The notes: generated from the sequence alone by a model not told the origin. DNA of 64,000 nucleotides from JBHOQX01 sp042408595 (GCA_042408595.1 JBHOQX010000130.1:8703-72702), one strand, 5' to 3'; positions 41,431 to 52,035 are shown, numbered from the stretch's first letter. Numbers and translations are program-made.

Positions 41431-44400
41431 TCAGGCGATGCGTAGCGAGCGCACGGCGACGTTCGGGCTGGTGAGCGCCAGCTCTTGCACGGTCGCCGGG
41501 GCGAGCGCGAGGGCGCCGCCGGCGCGGATGACCGCCACCAGCAGCACGATTCGGTTGCGCCGGAAGCCGGTCAGATCCAGGTCGAACGTGGCGATGCCGG
41601 CGTGGGTCGAGTCGAGCGTCTGCCCGGCGAGCGTGAGCCGGTGCGACTGATTCGCGCCGCCCAGCACGAAGCGCCACCCCGCGCCGAAGCTCTGCGTCGT
41701 CTTGCCATCGCCCGAGTTCAGCACCTCGTTGACCGCCGCCGTCCACGGCACGTTGCCGGCGAACCAGGTGGTATGGTCGTCCCACTTCGCCGCTGGCGGG
41801 CTGGCCGGGTCCATCCAGCGCAGCAGCGTCACCCGCACATCGGCCCCGTCCACCGCCCCCAGGCCGCGATGATGAACCACAACATCGACCTTCAGCGGAC
41901 CGGCCGGCAGCGCGCACGATGCCGTGTCGAGGTCGCCCTCCTGCAACTCGGCGACGAAGTCGTACAGATCGGCCTCGGCCGGCACGCCGGGGCCCCACGG
42001 CTCGGCGGTCGCGTGCGGCGCGACCATGGTGCTGTTCCAGAAGGCAGCGGTGATGCCGACGGTGTTGGGCGGCGCGGGCGGCGCGGGCAGGATCGGCGCG
42101 CCGAGCGCGCGTAGGGCCTCGTTGAAGTAGTGATCCCATTTCCCGGTCGGGCGCACCCGCGGGTCGCCGGTCTTGGAGCGCAGCGCCGCCTGGAAGCGCC
42201 GCAGCAGCTCCGCGTCGATGCCGGCTGTCGCGCGCGACCAGGGGAGCGACGCAGGCGCGGGGCGCGCGACAGCCGGGCGGCGCGGGCGAACGTCGGGGCT
42301 GCCGTGCCACGAGCGGTCGGTCGCCAGGTCGTGCTGTTTCTCGACGGCGCGGGGACGGTAGCGCAGGTCGTCGTCGTGGGCGCGCAGGTAGGTCAGGTCG
42401 GCCACGTTCGGGGTGTCGAGGCGCAGCTCCCACACCCCGCGCGCCGCGATGGCGGCCCGCAGGATGCGCAGATTGCCATCCGAGAAGATCGCCAGATCTT
42501 CGACCGCCGCTTCCGGCAGCCCGTTCAGGCGCGGGTGCCAGGTCCAGGCCGGGTCGGCGTTCCCGATCTGGGTCCGCACCCCTTTCCAGACGCCGATCGT
42601 CGTGCCGACGTACACTTCGTCCGGGAACGCCGGGTCGCAGACGATCGCCGTGACCGGCGCGGGCACCCGGTCGTTGCCGTTCTCGTCCTTGCGCAGGCCG
42701 GTGGCGAACCACTTCGAGGTGCCGTCGAACCACCAGAGAGTATCGACAGCCGTGTTGTCCGGGTGGCCGATCGTGCCGAGGTACAGCGCGCCCCTCGTCC
42801 CGCGCTGCGCCGGCGGCTGGGTCGGGCCGGGCGGCGGGTCGAGGTTCACCGCGATGTCCGTCCAGACCGTGGCATCGCGGACCGGGCCGTCGGCGGAGGT
42901 GGTGTCCTTTTTGTTCTTCACGCCCTTCTTGAGGATCGTCTCGCGCATCCATGTTCCCGGCCCGCCGGCGCTGTCCGAGCCGGGCGTGCGGCTGTAGCGC
43001 ATCAGCAGGCCCTCGCCCAGAATCCACGCGACATCCGGGCTCTGCCAGCGGCAGACGGTGATGTTCTGCCCGAAGCTGTCCTGCGTGGTGTTGCCGGCCG
43101 GCACCGGATCGCCGCTCGGCAGCGTCACCCACGTGGCGCCGAAGTCCTCGGTGTACCAGACGCGCTGCGTGCCGACGATGATCTGGCGGACGTTGGGCGG
43201 CGCGGGGGCGGCCACGCCGCGGCGGTGCGCGATCGCCGCCGGTGTCGAGTAGAAGGCGGCGCTCTCGCCGGCGGCGCTGGGGAGCGAAAAGACACCGTCC
43301 GAGGACGACCAGATGTCGTCGTGGTGCTGGCGGAAGAAGCGGTCGGGGCGCAGCGGGTCGAGCGCGATGCCGCCGCCGTCGCCGAAGCCGGCCAGTTGCC
43401 AGACGCCGTTCGAGCGCCGGCTGATCACGCCGTTGTCCTGCAAGCCGGTGACGACGAACCCCTCGCAGGTCGGGTGGCAGGCGATGTAGTTCGATTCGAT
43501 GATCGACAGCCCGTCGTTCACGGCATAGAAGCCGACCTGCGCGGCCGGATTGTCGGAGCGGTACACGCCGCCGTCGCACGCCGCCCACAGCCGGTTGCCG
43601 TTGTTCGAAAACGCCACGTCGTGGACATCGGCATGGACGCCGACGCCAAGCATGGTGATCGGCCCGGGCTGGCCGAATGTGAGCACGCCGGCGCTCATCC
43701 CGACATTGCCGACAACGATCGCACCATCGTCCGTATTCGCGGTGTTCCGCATCACAACGCCATCCGGGCTGGTCGCGCGAAAGGTGCAGCCGGCAAGCAC
43801 GACGCGGTTCGGGTTGGTGGGATCGACAGCCATGCCGATGTCGTAGAACCCCTGCTTGCGGAGCACATTCGGCACATTCGCGACGGCGGTCGCTACCGGG
43901 GCGGCCGCCGTCGCCGCCCCTATGCGGAAGAGCGCCGGCGGCAGATTGCTGCCAGCGTCGACCATCAGGAACACCTGGTCGGGCGGGGTGGCGGCGGCGA
44001 GCACGGCGCGGCGGCGCAGCGCGCCGGGGGTAGCGATGTTGGTGAAGTTGGTCGCGCCGGCGGGGCGCACCCACAGCCCGGCGTTGTCGCCGCTGCGCAC
44101 CCAGACCCACAGCCGCTCCGGGCGCGCGCCCATGCCGGAGGTCCATAGCACATCGGTGCATTCCGCGGTCAGGTCGCCGAACGGCGCGCCGGCGACCCGC
44201 GTCCAGTCGGCGTCGGGCGCGGCGGGGGTCGGGCGCTGCAGCAGGCCGATGGTCGTCGCCGCGACCACAGTGGCGCCATCCGGACTGACAGCGATCCGGT
44301 TGACGCCGCGCCCGAGCAGGTTCTTCGCCTCGCGCTGCCACGGATTGTCGCTGGCGGCGGCCGCCGGGCCGTGGGCGAACAGAATGCCGATCCCGCCGAG

Positions 44401-44943
44401 CGACGTGCCGGGCTGGGCGTCGGGCGACATGCCGGCGACCGGAAAGGCGGTCTCGCCGGTGCCGACATACACCTCGTCGTCGGCCTCGGTCGCGCCGAAC
44501 ACGACCCGGATCGCGCCGCAGGCGTTGCGGTGCGCCGGGCGGTTCACCTCGGCGGCGGCGGTCGGGGCGAAGCCGCCCAGCGAGCGCCAGTGCGCGCCGC
44601 CGTCGCTGCTGTACCACACGCCGCCGTTGGCCGAGGCGGCGTAGAGGCGCTGGCCGCCGCCGTCCACGGCGATGGCGTTCACCCGCCCGGCAATGCGCGG
44701 CTCGCCGACGGCCTGGCCGCGCACGACGGTCATCGGGCCGAGCGGCTGCCAGAGGTGCTCTCGGCCGCTGGGCGCGGCGGTCGGGCCGGGCCCCGCGGGC
44801 GGCGCGGGCGCGGCGCGGGCGGCGATCCGCGCGCCCTCCGGGTCGAACTCGATCCGCCGCCGACGGACGAAGCGGCTTCGGCCCGCCGGGTCGTCATCGT
44901 TTCGCTCGCGACCGGTGTCGGTCGGCCAGTCGTAGCGGCTCAT
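41431..44943 (-). CDS. Asp-box (BNR) beta-propeller protein; last gene of six-gene operon
   Basis: 1170 residues. It has no signal peptide; the N-terminus is polar and basic (FVRRRRIEFD). A sialidase/sortilin-like beta-propeller starts near 85: Asp-boxes include SSDGGAHW (112-119) and TEDFGATW (about 590), with repeats YAASANGGVW, VYVGTGE, RLWAACDGGVYRSD and VYVGTTIGVWKG. From about 870 the C-terminal third is beta-rich, contains polar Pro/Arg linker (RPRRPAVARPAP), and ends in a 150-residue domain (LTGFRRNRIVLLVAVIRAGGA). The propeller lacks visible catalytic sialidase residues, so a binding or scaffold role is more likely. Gap to the upstream gene is 36 bp; GGAGAG precedes the ATG. Function unknown. 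Confidence 0.8.
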   Translation of the reverse strand: MSRYDWPTDTGRERNDDDPAGRSRFVRRRRIEFDPEGARIAARAAPAPPAGPGPTAAPSGREHLWQPLGPMTVVRGQAVGEPRIAGRVNAIAVDGGGQRLYAASANGGVWYSSDGGAHWRSLGGFAPTAAAEVNRPAHRNACGAIRVVFGATEADDEVYVGTGETAFPVAGMSPDAQPGTSLGGIGILFAHGPAAAASDNPWQREAKNLLGRGVNRIAVSPDGATVVAATTIGLLQRPTPAAPDADWTRVAGAPFGDLTAECTDVLWTSGMGARPERLWVWVRSGDNAGLWVRPAGATNFTNIATPGALRRRAVLAAATPPDQVFLMVDAGSNLPPALFRIGAATAAAPVATAVANVPNVLRKQGFYDIGMAVDPTNPNRVVLAGCTFRATSPDGVVMRNTANTDDGAIVVGNVGMSAGVLTFGQPGPITMLGVGVHADVHDVAFSNNGNRLWAACDGGVYRSDNPAAQVGFYAVNDGLSIIESNYIACHPTCEGFVVTGLQDNGVISRRSNGVWQLAGFGDGGGIALDPLRPDRFFRQHHDDIWSSSDGVFSLPSAAGESAAFYSTPAAIAHRRGVAAPAPPNVRQIIVGTQRVWYTEDFGATWVTLPSGDPVPAGNTTQDSFGQNITVCRWQSPDVAWILGEGLLMRYSRTPGSDSAGGPGTWMRETILKKGVKNKKDTTSADGPVRDATVWTDIAVNLDPPPGPTQPPAQRGTRGALYLGTIGHPDNTAVDTLWWFDGTSKWFATGLRKDENGNDRVPAPVTAIVCDPAFPDEVYVGTTIGVWKGVRTQIGNADPAWTWHPRLNGLPEAAVEDLAIFSDGNLRILRAAIAARGVWELRLDTPNVADLTYLRAHDDDLRYRPRAVEKQHDLATDRSWHGSPDVRPRRPAVARPAPASLPWSRATAGIDAELLRRFQAALRSKTGDPRVRPTGKWDHYFNEALRALGAPILPAPPAPPNTVGITAAFWNSTMVAPHATAEPWGPGVPAEADLYDFVAELQEGDLDTASCALPAGPLKVDVVVHHRGLGAVDGADVRVTLLRWMDPASPPAAKWDDHTTWFAGNVPWTAAVNEVLNSGDGKTTQSFGAGWRFVLGGANQSHRLTLAGQTLDSTHAGIATFDLDLTGFRRNRIVLLVAVIRAGGALALAPATVQELALTSPNVAVRSLRIA

Positions 44944-44979
44944 CGGCGCTCTCCATCCAGGTCGTTTGCGCGAAGACGG

Positions 44980-47900
44980 TCACTCCGCCCGCGGCGCGTC
45001 GGGCGCGACGCGAATCCACCCCTCGCGCGCCTCGGCGGGTGCGTCCGGCAGCAGCGCGGCCTGTGTCGCCGCCAGGATCGCGTCGGTGCGCCAGGTGGCC
45101 GGCGTGTCGCGCCACAGGAAGTTCTGATCCTTGCCGAAGACCGAGACCTTCGGCAGCCGCACCTGCCCCTCGGTGTCGAGGTCGGTCTCGACCAGCACCG
45201 GGCCAGTGCGCAGCGACGGTGCGAGCTGCTGCAGGCCGGGGCCGACCCAGTCGCGCGCCAGGGCCAGCGCCTTGCGCGGCAGGATGCCGGAGGTCAGCGT
45301 CGCCTTGCCGGCCGGGTGCATGAAGATCGTCAGCGTCACGGTCTGGCCGATGTGCAGCATCAGCGTGTCGGCGTCGTCGGTCCCGGCGATGTAGCCGGGC
45401 GGGAACGCCGCCCGCGCCGGGAGGCCCGCCGCCTTGCCGAACAGCCCGAGCTGGCCGCGGCTGCGCCCGCCCTCGGCCGCCGCCCCGGCGATCGCTTTGT
45501 CCACCAGGCGGAACTTCGAGTACTCGTCGTCCACGAAGAAGCCGAGCACGCCATCGTCGCTGCGGGTCAGCTCGCCGATCCGCACCGGGAAGGCGTAGCG
45601 CCGCGCCTCGCGTTCGGCGGCAGCCCACTCGCCGGCCCGCTGCGGGTCGGACAGGTCGATGTCCACCGGGGGCCGTAGCTCCAGCCGGAGTTGCGCCCGC
45701 ACCACGGCGATTGGCCGGCCCACCAGCCCGGCGACGTGCTCGCTCCCCAGGGCGGCGAAGGTGTCGACCGTCCAGAGGGTCGTGTCGATCGCCCGTAGCA
45801 GCGACGAAAGGGCCGACTCCTGCGGCGTGTCCGGGTCGAGCGGCGCACCCTGGCGGCGGGCGGCGTCCGCGGCGAGCAGCCCGGCGGCGAACAGGCCGAG
45901 CGGCTGCTGGGCCGCCGTCAGGCCGTAGAGCGGCCCGGCGTCCGCCGGCCCGTCGCGCCCGGCGGCGATCTCCCACATCACGCCGCCGCTCACCGGCTCG
46001 TGCAACAGCTCACCGAGCGGCGCGCCGTCCACACCGAAGACCTCCAGACTTTCATCCAGGTGGTCCGGCAGCAGGAAGCCAGCGACCGGGTTGACCTGCA
46101 AACTCGGCTCGATCTGGTCCACCCGCGCCTCCGCGCCCTCCTCGCCCACTTGCGTCGCGGCGTCCACCAGGCGGAACTGCCAACGCGCCGGGCGCAGCAG
46201 GCGCGGCGTAAGTTCTAGCGCGCCAGGCCGGTCGTCGAGCGTGGCGCGCGTGGGCGTCGTCACGTTGGCGAGCGGCACGTCGAGCGTGCGCCCGAAGGCG
46301 TCCAGCAGGCGGGCGCGGGTCAGCGTAACGCACCCGGCGACGAGCGAGCGCGGCGGGGCGACCGGCGCCGGATTGGCGATCGCCGTGCCGTCGGATGGGC
46401 GGCGCAGCCCGTCACTCACCGGCAGCCCGAGCAGTTGGTGGCGCACGCCGTCGAGCGTGGCAGTGACGATATCGAGATGCTGCACCGCCGCATCGAGCGC
46501 CCGCAGCGCATCCTCGGTCGCCTCGTCCACCAGGCCGGCGGAAACGGCGTCGAGCGCGTCCTCGGCTGTGAGCCAGTCGGTGATCGCGTCGTGCAGGGTG
46601 GCCGCCGCGCCGCTCGTGAGCTGCGCTCGCCCGCGCAGCACTGCGCTGTCGCCCGTGATTGCCACGTTCGCCCGCTCCAGGTCGACCGCGCCGAGCCGCC
46701 AGGCTTCCAGCGTCGGCGGATCGAGCCCGTCGACCGTGATCTCCCATTCCAGCCACATAGGAACCCACGGCTGCGCCCAGGCCGTCACGCCGACCAGATC
46801 GGGATCGACGCCTTTGTACAGCGAGTATTTCAGCAGTTCGTCGGCGATCAGCATCTGCCGCTGGCGAGCGCCCGGCTCCAGGCGGGCCGCGGCGGCCTGC
46901 GCCAGGCGCGCACCGGTGGCCCGGGCAAGCACCGGGTCGAACGCGACCGTCGTCCCATCGTACGTGCCGTCCGCGCCGAAGCGCAGCACCGACTCGGCCC
47001 GCAGCCGGCGGAGGACCGCGCCGCGGTCGGCCCCGGCGGGCGCGACAGCATTGGCGATCCAGGCGTCGTGGTACGGGTCGTGGATGACGGCCTCGCGGGC
47101 GAGCGTGAGCACCTCGGGCGGCACCGCCCCGTTGCCGAGCGAGCGGATGAAGCGGTCGGCGGGGATGATGCCGCTGATCTCGGTGATGACATGCGTCGGC
47201 CAGCGGCAGGTAAGCTTGCCGTCCGCCGAGCCGCGCCCGTCGCCGCCGTGCCGCAGGCTGCGCGCCGCGCCGCGGATCGCGACCATGGGGTCGTTCGGGA
47301 AGGTGAAACGCGCCGCCGGGCGATCCACCACGCGGGCCTCGGTCGGGGCCAGCACATCGCCCACCCGCGATTGCGCGATCGCGTTGATCTGCGCCTCGCT
47401 CGCCACGATCAACGTCGGCTTCTGGGCGGTCGAGAAGAGCAGGTCGCCGGAGCGGGCCTGCGCCGCCGCCGGGCGGGCGTGTCGCTCTGGCACGGCGCCC
47501 GGGAAGGCCGCCGCGACTCTGGCCGCCGCCGCCGCGACCCGCTCCCTGCCGATCTTCAGGCCGCCAACGCCGCCGGTCTGGACGCGCTGGAGATAGCGGT
47601 CGGTCCCCGCCGAGCCGCTGGGGAGCGACGAAAAGGCCGCGCCGTGCTCGAACTCCTCCAGCTCCACCAGGCCGTCCGGCGAGTCGAGCCGGTTCATCTT
47701 TTGCGCGGTGAACGCCGAGAGCAGGCGCTCGGTGGCGCGGCGCTGCTCCGGCGCGGCCTGCGGCGCGGCGGCGAAGGCCGCCAGCAGGTCGTCGTCGTGC
47801 AGGCCGAGGGCCACTGCGAGGGCCGCTGGAGCGGGCCGGCGGTCGAGCGGCACCGCCCCGGCGACCGGCACGCCATAGATCGCGCCGTGCAGCAGCGATG

Positions 47901-48975
47901 AGCGCAGGTGCCATGGCGGGGCGACGAAGCGCTGGACCGCCTCGGTGGCGAAGGCCGACGAGGCGGCGATCGGCTGCTTTTCCAGGAAGGTCGCGTCGAT
48001 CGGCGTGAAGGCGCCGGCCGTCGCTGCCGCCGCCGGTGCGCCCGCCATCCGCGGCGGGCGCGGGCTCGACCAGCGGTCGGCGGTCGTCAGGCCGAGCGCC
48101 TTGCGCAGCTCGAACTGCGCTTTTTCCCGCTCCAGCGCCCACGTCTCGTCGCCCCACTCGTAGAGCAGGCGCCAGCGCAGCCGCTCCAGCAGTTCGTGCA
48201 GGCTGTCGTTGCTGCGCGCGGTGTCGAGCGGATCGTTGGCCGGGTCGCTCCACCAGCCGGCGACGACATACGCCGCACACTCCTCGTCCACCCCGTTCGG
48301 GGCGAGCTGCGCCAGGTCGTCCAGCGGGTCGTGAAAGGCGAAGCGGTTGAGCACCGCGTCGTAGACCGCCGACCAGCTGACCGCGCCGCCGATCGTGCCG
48401 GTGAGCTGCCCTGGCGCGATCGGCGCGCCGGCCGGGGTCGCGCTCTGCGCGGCCGCGCCGCCCTCCGTCCAGCTGGCGAGCGGCACGGCCACGGCGCGGT
48501 CGGCCTCCAGCACCCAGCCGCTCACCACGACCTCGGCCGCGCCACGCGGCAGCACGATCCGCAGGACAACCCAGCGGTCGGGCAGCGGCGGCAGGCCCAG
48601 GCGGTTGGCCGCACCGTCAGGGCGCTCGGCCAGGGTGCCGCGCAGCAGCGCGTCCGGCATCGCCCAGTGCAGGTGGACGCCTGGCGGGCGCGGCGCCCCC
48701 GGGTCGAACGGGTCGGGCATGCCGTCTTCCGCGTCCTCGACCGTCTGCCCGTTCGGCCCGGCGACCAGCATCGGCAGGCGTACCATCGGCTCGGCGCCGC
48801 CCGGCGGCACGTAGAGCGCCTGCACGTCGATCGGAACGAGCAGCCGATGCTCGCGCAGCAGCCACGGGTCCCAGGTGGCGATCTCGCCCAGGTCGAGCCG
48901 GGCGCGGTCGGCGGCGAGGAAGCGCTTGCTCTGGGTGATCGCGCGGATTCGCTCGGGGTCGAACTGGTCGCTCAT
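44980..48975 (-). CDS. Large protein of unknown function, fifth gene of six-gene operon
   Basis: 1331 residues, no membrane helix and no signal peptide. Notable features: an N-terminal block with RPPGVHLHWAMPDALLRGTL (about 97-115) and LPDRWVVLRIVLPRGA, then a long mainly beta/helical body rich in Ala, Arg and Asp. Near 640-720 there is an Arg-rich and Asp-rich mixed region with EISGIIPADRFIRSLG. No catalytic motif is recognised. The start overlaps the stop of the upstream gene (ATGA, 48972-48975), and AAGGTG precedes the ATG, implying translational coupling. The region codes continuously and has the same codon bias as its neighbours, so it is a real gene. Confidence 0.8.
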   Translation of the reverse strand: MSDQFDPERIRAITQSKRFLAADRARLDLGEIATWDPWLLREHRLLVPIDVQALYVPPGGAEPMVRLPMLVAGPNGQTVEDAEDGMPDPFDPGAPRPPGVHLHWAMPDALLRGTLAERPDGAANRLGLPPLPDRWVVLRIVLPRGAAEVVVSGWVLEADRAVAVPLASWTEGGAAAQSATPAGAPIAPGQLTGTIGGAVSWSAVYDAVLNRFAFHDPLDDLAQLAPNGVDEECAAYVVAGWWSDPANDPLDTARSNDSLHELLERLRWRLLYEWGDETWALEREKAQFELRKALGLTTADRWSSPRPPRMAGAPAAAATAGAFTPIDATFLEKQPIAASSAFATEAVQRFVAPPWHLRSSLLHGAIYGVPVAGAVPLDRRPAPAALAVALGLHDDDLLAAFAAAPQAAPEQRRATERLLSAFTAQKMNRLDSPDGLVELEEFEHGAAFSSLPSGSAGTDRYLQRVQTGGVGGLKIGRERVAAAAARVAAAFPGAVPERHARPAAAQARSGDLLFSTAQKPTLIVASEAQINAIAQSRVGDVLAPTEARVVDRPAARFTFPNDPMVAIRGAARSLRHGGDGRGSADGKLTCRWPTHVITEISGIIPADRFIRSLGNGAVPPEVLTLAREAVIHDPYHDAWIANAVAPAGADRGAVLRRLRAESVLRFGADGTYDGTTVAFDPVLARATGARLAQAAAARLEPGARQRQMLIADELLKYSLYKGVDPDLVGVTAWAQPWVPMWLEWEITVDGLDPPTLEAWRLGAVDLERANVAITGDSAVLRGRAQLTSGAAATLHDAITDWLTAEDALDAVSAGLVDEATEDALRALDAAVQHLDIVTATLDGVRHQLLGLPVSDGLRRPSDGTAIANPAPVAPPRSLVAGCVTLTRARLLDAFGRTLDVPLANVTTPTRATLDDRPGALELTPRLLRPARWQFRLVDAATQVGEEGAEARVDQIEPSLQVNPVAGFLLPDHLDESLEVFGVDGAPLGELLHEPVSGGVMWEIAAGRDGPADAGPLYGLTAAQQPLGLFAAGLLAADAARRQGAPLDPDTPQESALSSLLRAIDTTLWTVDTFAALGSEHVAGLVGRPIAVVRAQLRLELRPPVDIDLSDPQRAGEWAAAEREARRYAFPVRIGELTRSDDGVLGFFVDDEYSKFRLVDKAIAGAAAEGGRSRGQLGLFGKAAGLPARAAFPPGYIAGTDDADTLMLHIGQTVTLTIFMHPAGKATLTSGILPRKALALARDWVGPGLQQLAPSLRTGPVLVETDLDTEGQVRLPKVSVFGKDQNFLWRDTPATWRTDAILAATQAALLPDAPAEAREGWIRVAPDAPRAE

Positions 48976-50003
48976 GGGTTCACCTTATCGAGATCCTCGG
49001 CGATGGCCGTCTTCCAGCCCGTCAGCGGGATCGTCACCTTGAAGGCGTCCAGGTTGTAGAACCGCTGCCCTTCGCGGTCGTCGGGGTCGCCGAAGACCTG
49101 GCGGTAGGGGAAGCGCAGCATCTGCAGGGCGTACTCGTTCGACTCGAGCGTGCCGCCGGCGTTCGGCGCTTTGGCCGCCAGCCGCTGGCGCAGCTCGGCG
49201 ATGTTGATCACCCCCGGCGCGTTGCGGCGAAACGGCACCGTCACCGAGTTGGCGGGGGTGAAGTCGTCCTTCGGCGGCACCGGATCACCGGTCAGGTTAT
49301 CGCGCACCTTGACCTTGGCGCGGCGCTGCGCCGGCGGGTCCTCCGGGTCGAGGCGCACGCCGAACTGGATACCCTGGCGCGGCTCCTCGATATGCACCAC
49401 CGCCGGAACCCCGTCGACCAGGACGAGTAGCACGGCGGGCGCGAGGCGCTCCATCCGCAGCACTTTCATGCGGTTCGGGTCGGACTCGGCGGCGGTCGTG
49501 AGAGCATCGTCGGCCAGGACATCGCGCGCATAGGCGCGGACATGGAGGTTCGGCCAGCCGGAGACGGCGCGCGAGCGCAGCAGAAAGCCGGTGATCGTGC
49601 CGCCGGCGCCCTGGAGCCGTGCTTCGCCGCGCGGCCGGCGGATGGCGCGCTCGGCCTCGTCCACCTCGTCGCGAAGGCGCGGGTAGACCGCCTCGAGCTG
49701 GGCGCGATCCGCGGTGGTGATCGTGCCGACGCTCAGCGCGCCCTGCACCAGCGCGTCGGTCCAGGCGCGGTCGATGTAAAAGAAGCGGATGGACTCGATC
49801 GGCAGCAGATCGGCATCGGGGACGAGATAGCTGAACGGGACGCCGTACAGCAGCCGGAGGCGTGCCAGGAAACGGCGCAACTCGCCCGGCACAACGTGCT
49901 CGCCGTCGTCCGGGTCGCGGTCGGTGGCGAGGTCGGCGTACTGCTGCGCCGCGGCGAGCGCCGCCTCAAGGACGATGTCGGCGCTGACGAATGTGGCGAT
50001 CAT
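48972..50003 (-). CDS. Protein of unknown function, fourth gene of six-gene operon
   Basis: 343 residues, cytoplasmic-looking. It begins MIATFVSADIVLEAALAAAQ and has VPGELRRFLARLRLLYGVPFSYLVPDADLL and IESIRFFYIDRAWTDALVQGA, a mixed alpha/beta pattern that I cannot match to a family with confidence. The C-terminal 60 residues (ALQMLRFPYRQVFGDPDDRE) are well structured. Start codon ATG overlaps the stop TGA of the upstream gene by one base (50003), with GGAGGAAGGG directly upstream, so translation is coupled to the 656-residue protein. It overlaps the next gene by 4 bp at its stop. Confidence 0.8.
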   Translation of the reverse strand: MIATFVSADIVLEAALAAAQQYADLATDRDPDDGEHVVPGELRRFLARLRLLYGVPFSYLVPDADLLPIESIRFFYIDRAWTDALVQGALSVGTITTADRAQLEAVYPRLRDEVDEAERAIRRPRGEARLQGAGGTITGFLLRSRAVSGWPNLHVRAYARDVLADDALTTAAESDPNRMKVLRMERLAPAVLLVLVDGVPAVVHIEEPRQGIQFGVRLDPEDPPAQRRAKVKVRDNLTGDPVPPKDDFTPANSVTVPFRRNAPGVINIAELRQRLAAKAPNAGGTLESNEYALQMLRFPYRQVFGDPDDREGQRFYNLDAFKVTIPLTGWKTAIAEDLDKVNP

Positions 50004-51973
50004 CACCCTTCCTCCTCCTGCGCATCCGCCTGCGCCGCCCGCTCGATCAACAGGTCGAGCGGGTCGGGGGCGGCGGCGCGCGCGCCCGGCCCGCGCTGGA
50101 GCCCCCTCGGCGCGGCCACGTCGAGCACGCCGCGCAACTCGGTGTTCAGCGCGCCGCGCAGCCCGGCGATCGCCCGCTCGTCGAGCTTCACCTGCCCGTC
50201 CGGGTTGGCCAGCGGCGCGCGGGTCTGCGTGAGCGCCGCCAGGATGCCGATCTGCGCGCCCATGCGGCGCACCTCGTCCAGGTTGAGGCCGAGCCCGCCG
50301 GCGATCACGGCGTCCAGGTCGCCCTCGACGGCCAGCGGGCGGCCCGGATCGGCCACCGGGCGGCGCGGGCCGAGCGTCTCCGCAGGGTGCTTCACCATCT
50401 CCCCGAGCACCTGGTAGGCGGCGAAGCGCCCGAGATCGACGCGCTGATCGACAAGCGCGGGAAGGGGGAACGTCGCGACCTTCGACAGCAGCTCGCGCAC
50501 CCGCCCCGCGCCGAACTGCGCGTCGCGGAAGCGCAGCAGCGCCGAGACGACCGAGAGCTGCGACAGCGCCAGCAGCCGCCCGATCTCGAACGCCGCGGCC
50601 AGCGACAGGTCCTCGCGCCCGTCCGGGACGACCCGGCGGAGCTGGTCGGCGGCGTGCGCCAGCAGCGGGCGGTGGCTGTCCACCGGGTCGCGCTCGGTCG
50701 GGAACGGCACGAGCGGGCCGCGGTACCAGGCGCGTACCGCGTCGCCGCGCCGGGTGCGGTGCGCCAGGCCGATATGGCCGGTCTGCACCACCTCGGGGCC
50801 TGGCGGGGCGGGCGGGGCGCCCGGGGCGGGCGCGGGCAGGCTGCCGAGCAGCCCGACGTCGAGGTCCTGCATCAGCGTCTCGAACGTCGCGCCCTCGGTC
50901 GTGGTGAACGACCAGTGCGCCAGCACCGGGAAGCGGTAGACCTTCTCCTGGGCGAAGAGTTCGATCGGGTAGCGGAAGCCGGCGGCCATCGCGTCGCGCA
51001 CCAGCCGTTTGGCGTCCGGGTCGAGCGCTGCGGCGGCCACCCGCTCGGTGGCGCTGGCCCACTGCCGCGCCACCGGCGCCTCCGCCAGCGCCGATGCGCC
51101 GTCGAGCGCCGGGCCGACCACCGGCGCGCCGGCCCGCGCGACCGCCTGCGCCCCCAGCGCGCCCTGGATTCCGCCCGGCAGCACCACGCTGCCGAGGCCG
51201 ATCCCGCCCATCACCCGCCGGTCGGGGTCGGACTGCGGGTCGATCGCCGCCAGCACCGACCAGTCCTGGGCCAGCTCGAACGCGAAGTGCTCGACCGGCG
51301 GCTCGGGCGGCGGGAGCGCGTCGAGCTGCCCTTCGACGTTCACCAGGCAGGCCATGTAGCGCACCGGCTTGTTGTTGGCCGTGTCGAAGACCGGCAGGCG
51401 GTTGGCGAGCACGACCGCCAGCCACCCGTCGTCATCGCCGTTGGCCAGCTCGGTGTCGTTGATGTCCACCTCGCGCACGTGGACGAGCAGCTCCAGGTCT
51501 TCGCGGCACGGAAAAATCTTCTTCACCACCGTCTCGGTGACGGCCAGATACAGCCCCTGTTCCACGTCCCGGTCGTCCGGGTCGAGCAGCGTCGTGCCCG
51601 GCGTGACGCACTGCGCAACCGGCGTGGCGGTCGAAAGCTGGCCCTCGCCCTCGGCGACGACCACCAGCGCCAGCCACGGCGTCGTCGAGACCGTCGGCTG
51701 GCCAGCGGGGTTGCGCTCCCACGGTAGCGTGCGGCGTTTCAGGACGATCTGCGGCAGCCGGTCGCCAAAGGCGCCTTCGGCGTTGGCGGGCGGGAAGGCC
51801 GAGATGATCTGGTCGGTCGGCATGGTGAAGCGCGGCGACGCGACGGTGACGTAGGTACGCTCCGGCGCGACGGGGAAGGGCGTCCCGCTCTGCTCGCTGA
51901 GCAGCTCGTAGCGGCCCGCCGTAAGCGTCGGCAGGACGTTCGAGTGGAGGATGAAGTGTCCGGTTCTGGGCAT
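50003..51973 (-). CDS. Protein of unknown function, third gene of six-gene operon
   Basis: 656 residues. The N-terminus (about 1-75) has SPRFTMPTDQIISAFPPANA and GAFGDRLPQIVLKRRTLPWE, a striking conserved-looking stretch. A Pro/Gly-rich linker occurs around 375-400 (APAPGAPPAPPGPEV). The rest is Ala/Leu-rich alpha/beta with no catalytic motif seen. No export signal. The start lies 62 bp after the giant gene, and the stop overlaps the next start by one base. Its partners are the large operon proteins; it may be a structural subunit. This is inference. Confidence 0.8.
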   Translation of the reverse strand: MPRTGHFILHSNVLPTLTAGRYELLSEQSGTPFPVAPERTYVTVASPRFTMPTDQIISAFPPANAEGAFGDRLPQIVLKRRTLPWERNPAGQPTVSTTPWLALVVVAEGEGQLSTATPVAQCVTPGTTLLDPDDRDVEQGLYLAVTETVVKKIFPCREDLELLVHVREVDINDTELANGDDDGWLAVVLANRLPVFDTANNKPVRYMACLVNVEGQLDALPPPEPPVEHFAFELAQDWSVLAAIDPQSDPDRRVMGGIGLGSVVLPGGIQGALGAQAVARAGAPVVGPALDGASALAEAPVARQWASATERVAAAALDPDAKRLVRDAMAAGFRYPIELFAQEKVYRFPVLAHWSFTTTEGATFETLMQDLDVGLLGSLPAPAPGAPPAPPGPEVVQTGHIGLAHRTRRGDAVRAWYRGPLVPFPTERDPVDSHRPLLAHAADQLRRVVPDGREDLSLAAAFEIGRLLALSQLSVVSALLRFRDAQFGAGRVRELLSKVATFPLPALVDQRVDLGRFAAYQVLGEMVKHPAETLGPRRPVADPGRPLAVEGDLDAVIAGGLGLNLDEVRRMGAQIGILAALTQTRAPLANPDGQVKLDERAIAGLRGALNTELRGVLDVAAPRGLQRGPGARAAAPDPLDLLIERAAQADAQEEEG

Positions 51974-52035
51974 CGGAAGGTCAACCTTTCACCTGCGGGA
52001 GCAGGGGCGCGCCGTATGCGCCCCAACGGTGCCCC

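Noticed and set aside
42130..44148. Long plus-strand frame opposite the propeller gene
   Set aside because: Antisense shadow in G+C-rich DNA; no ribosome site and biased composition.
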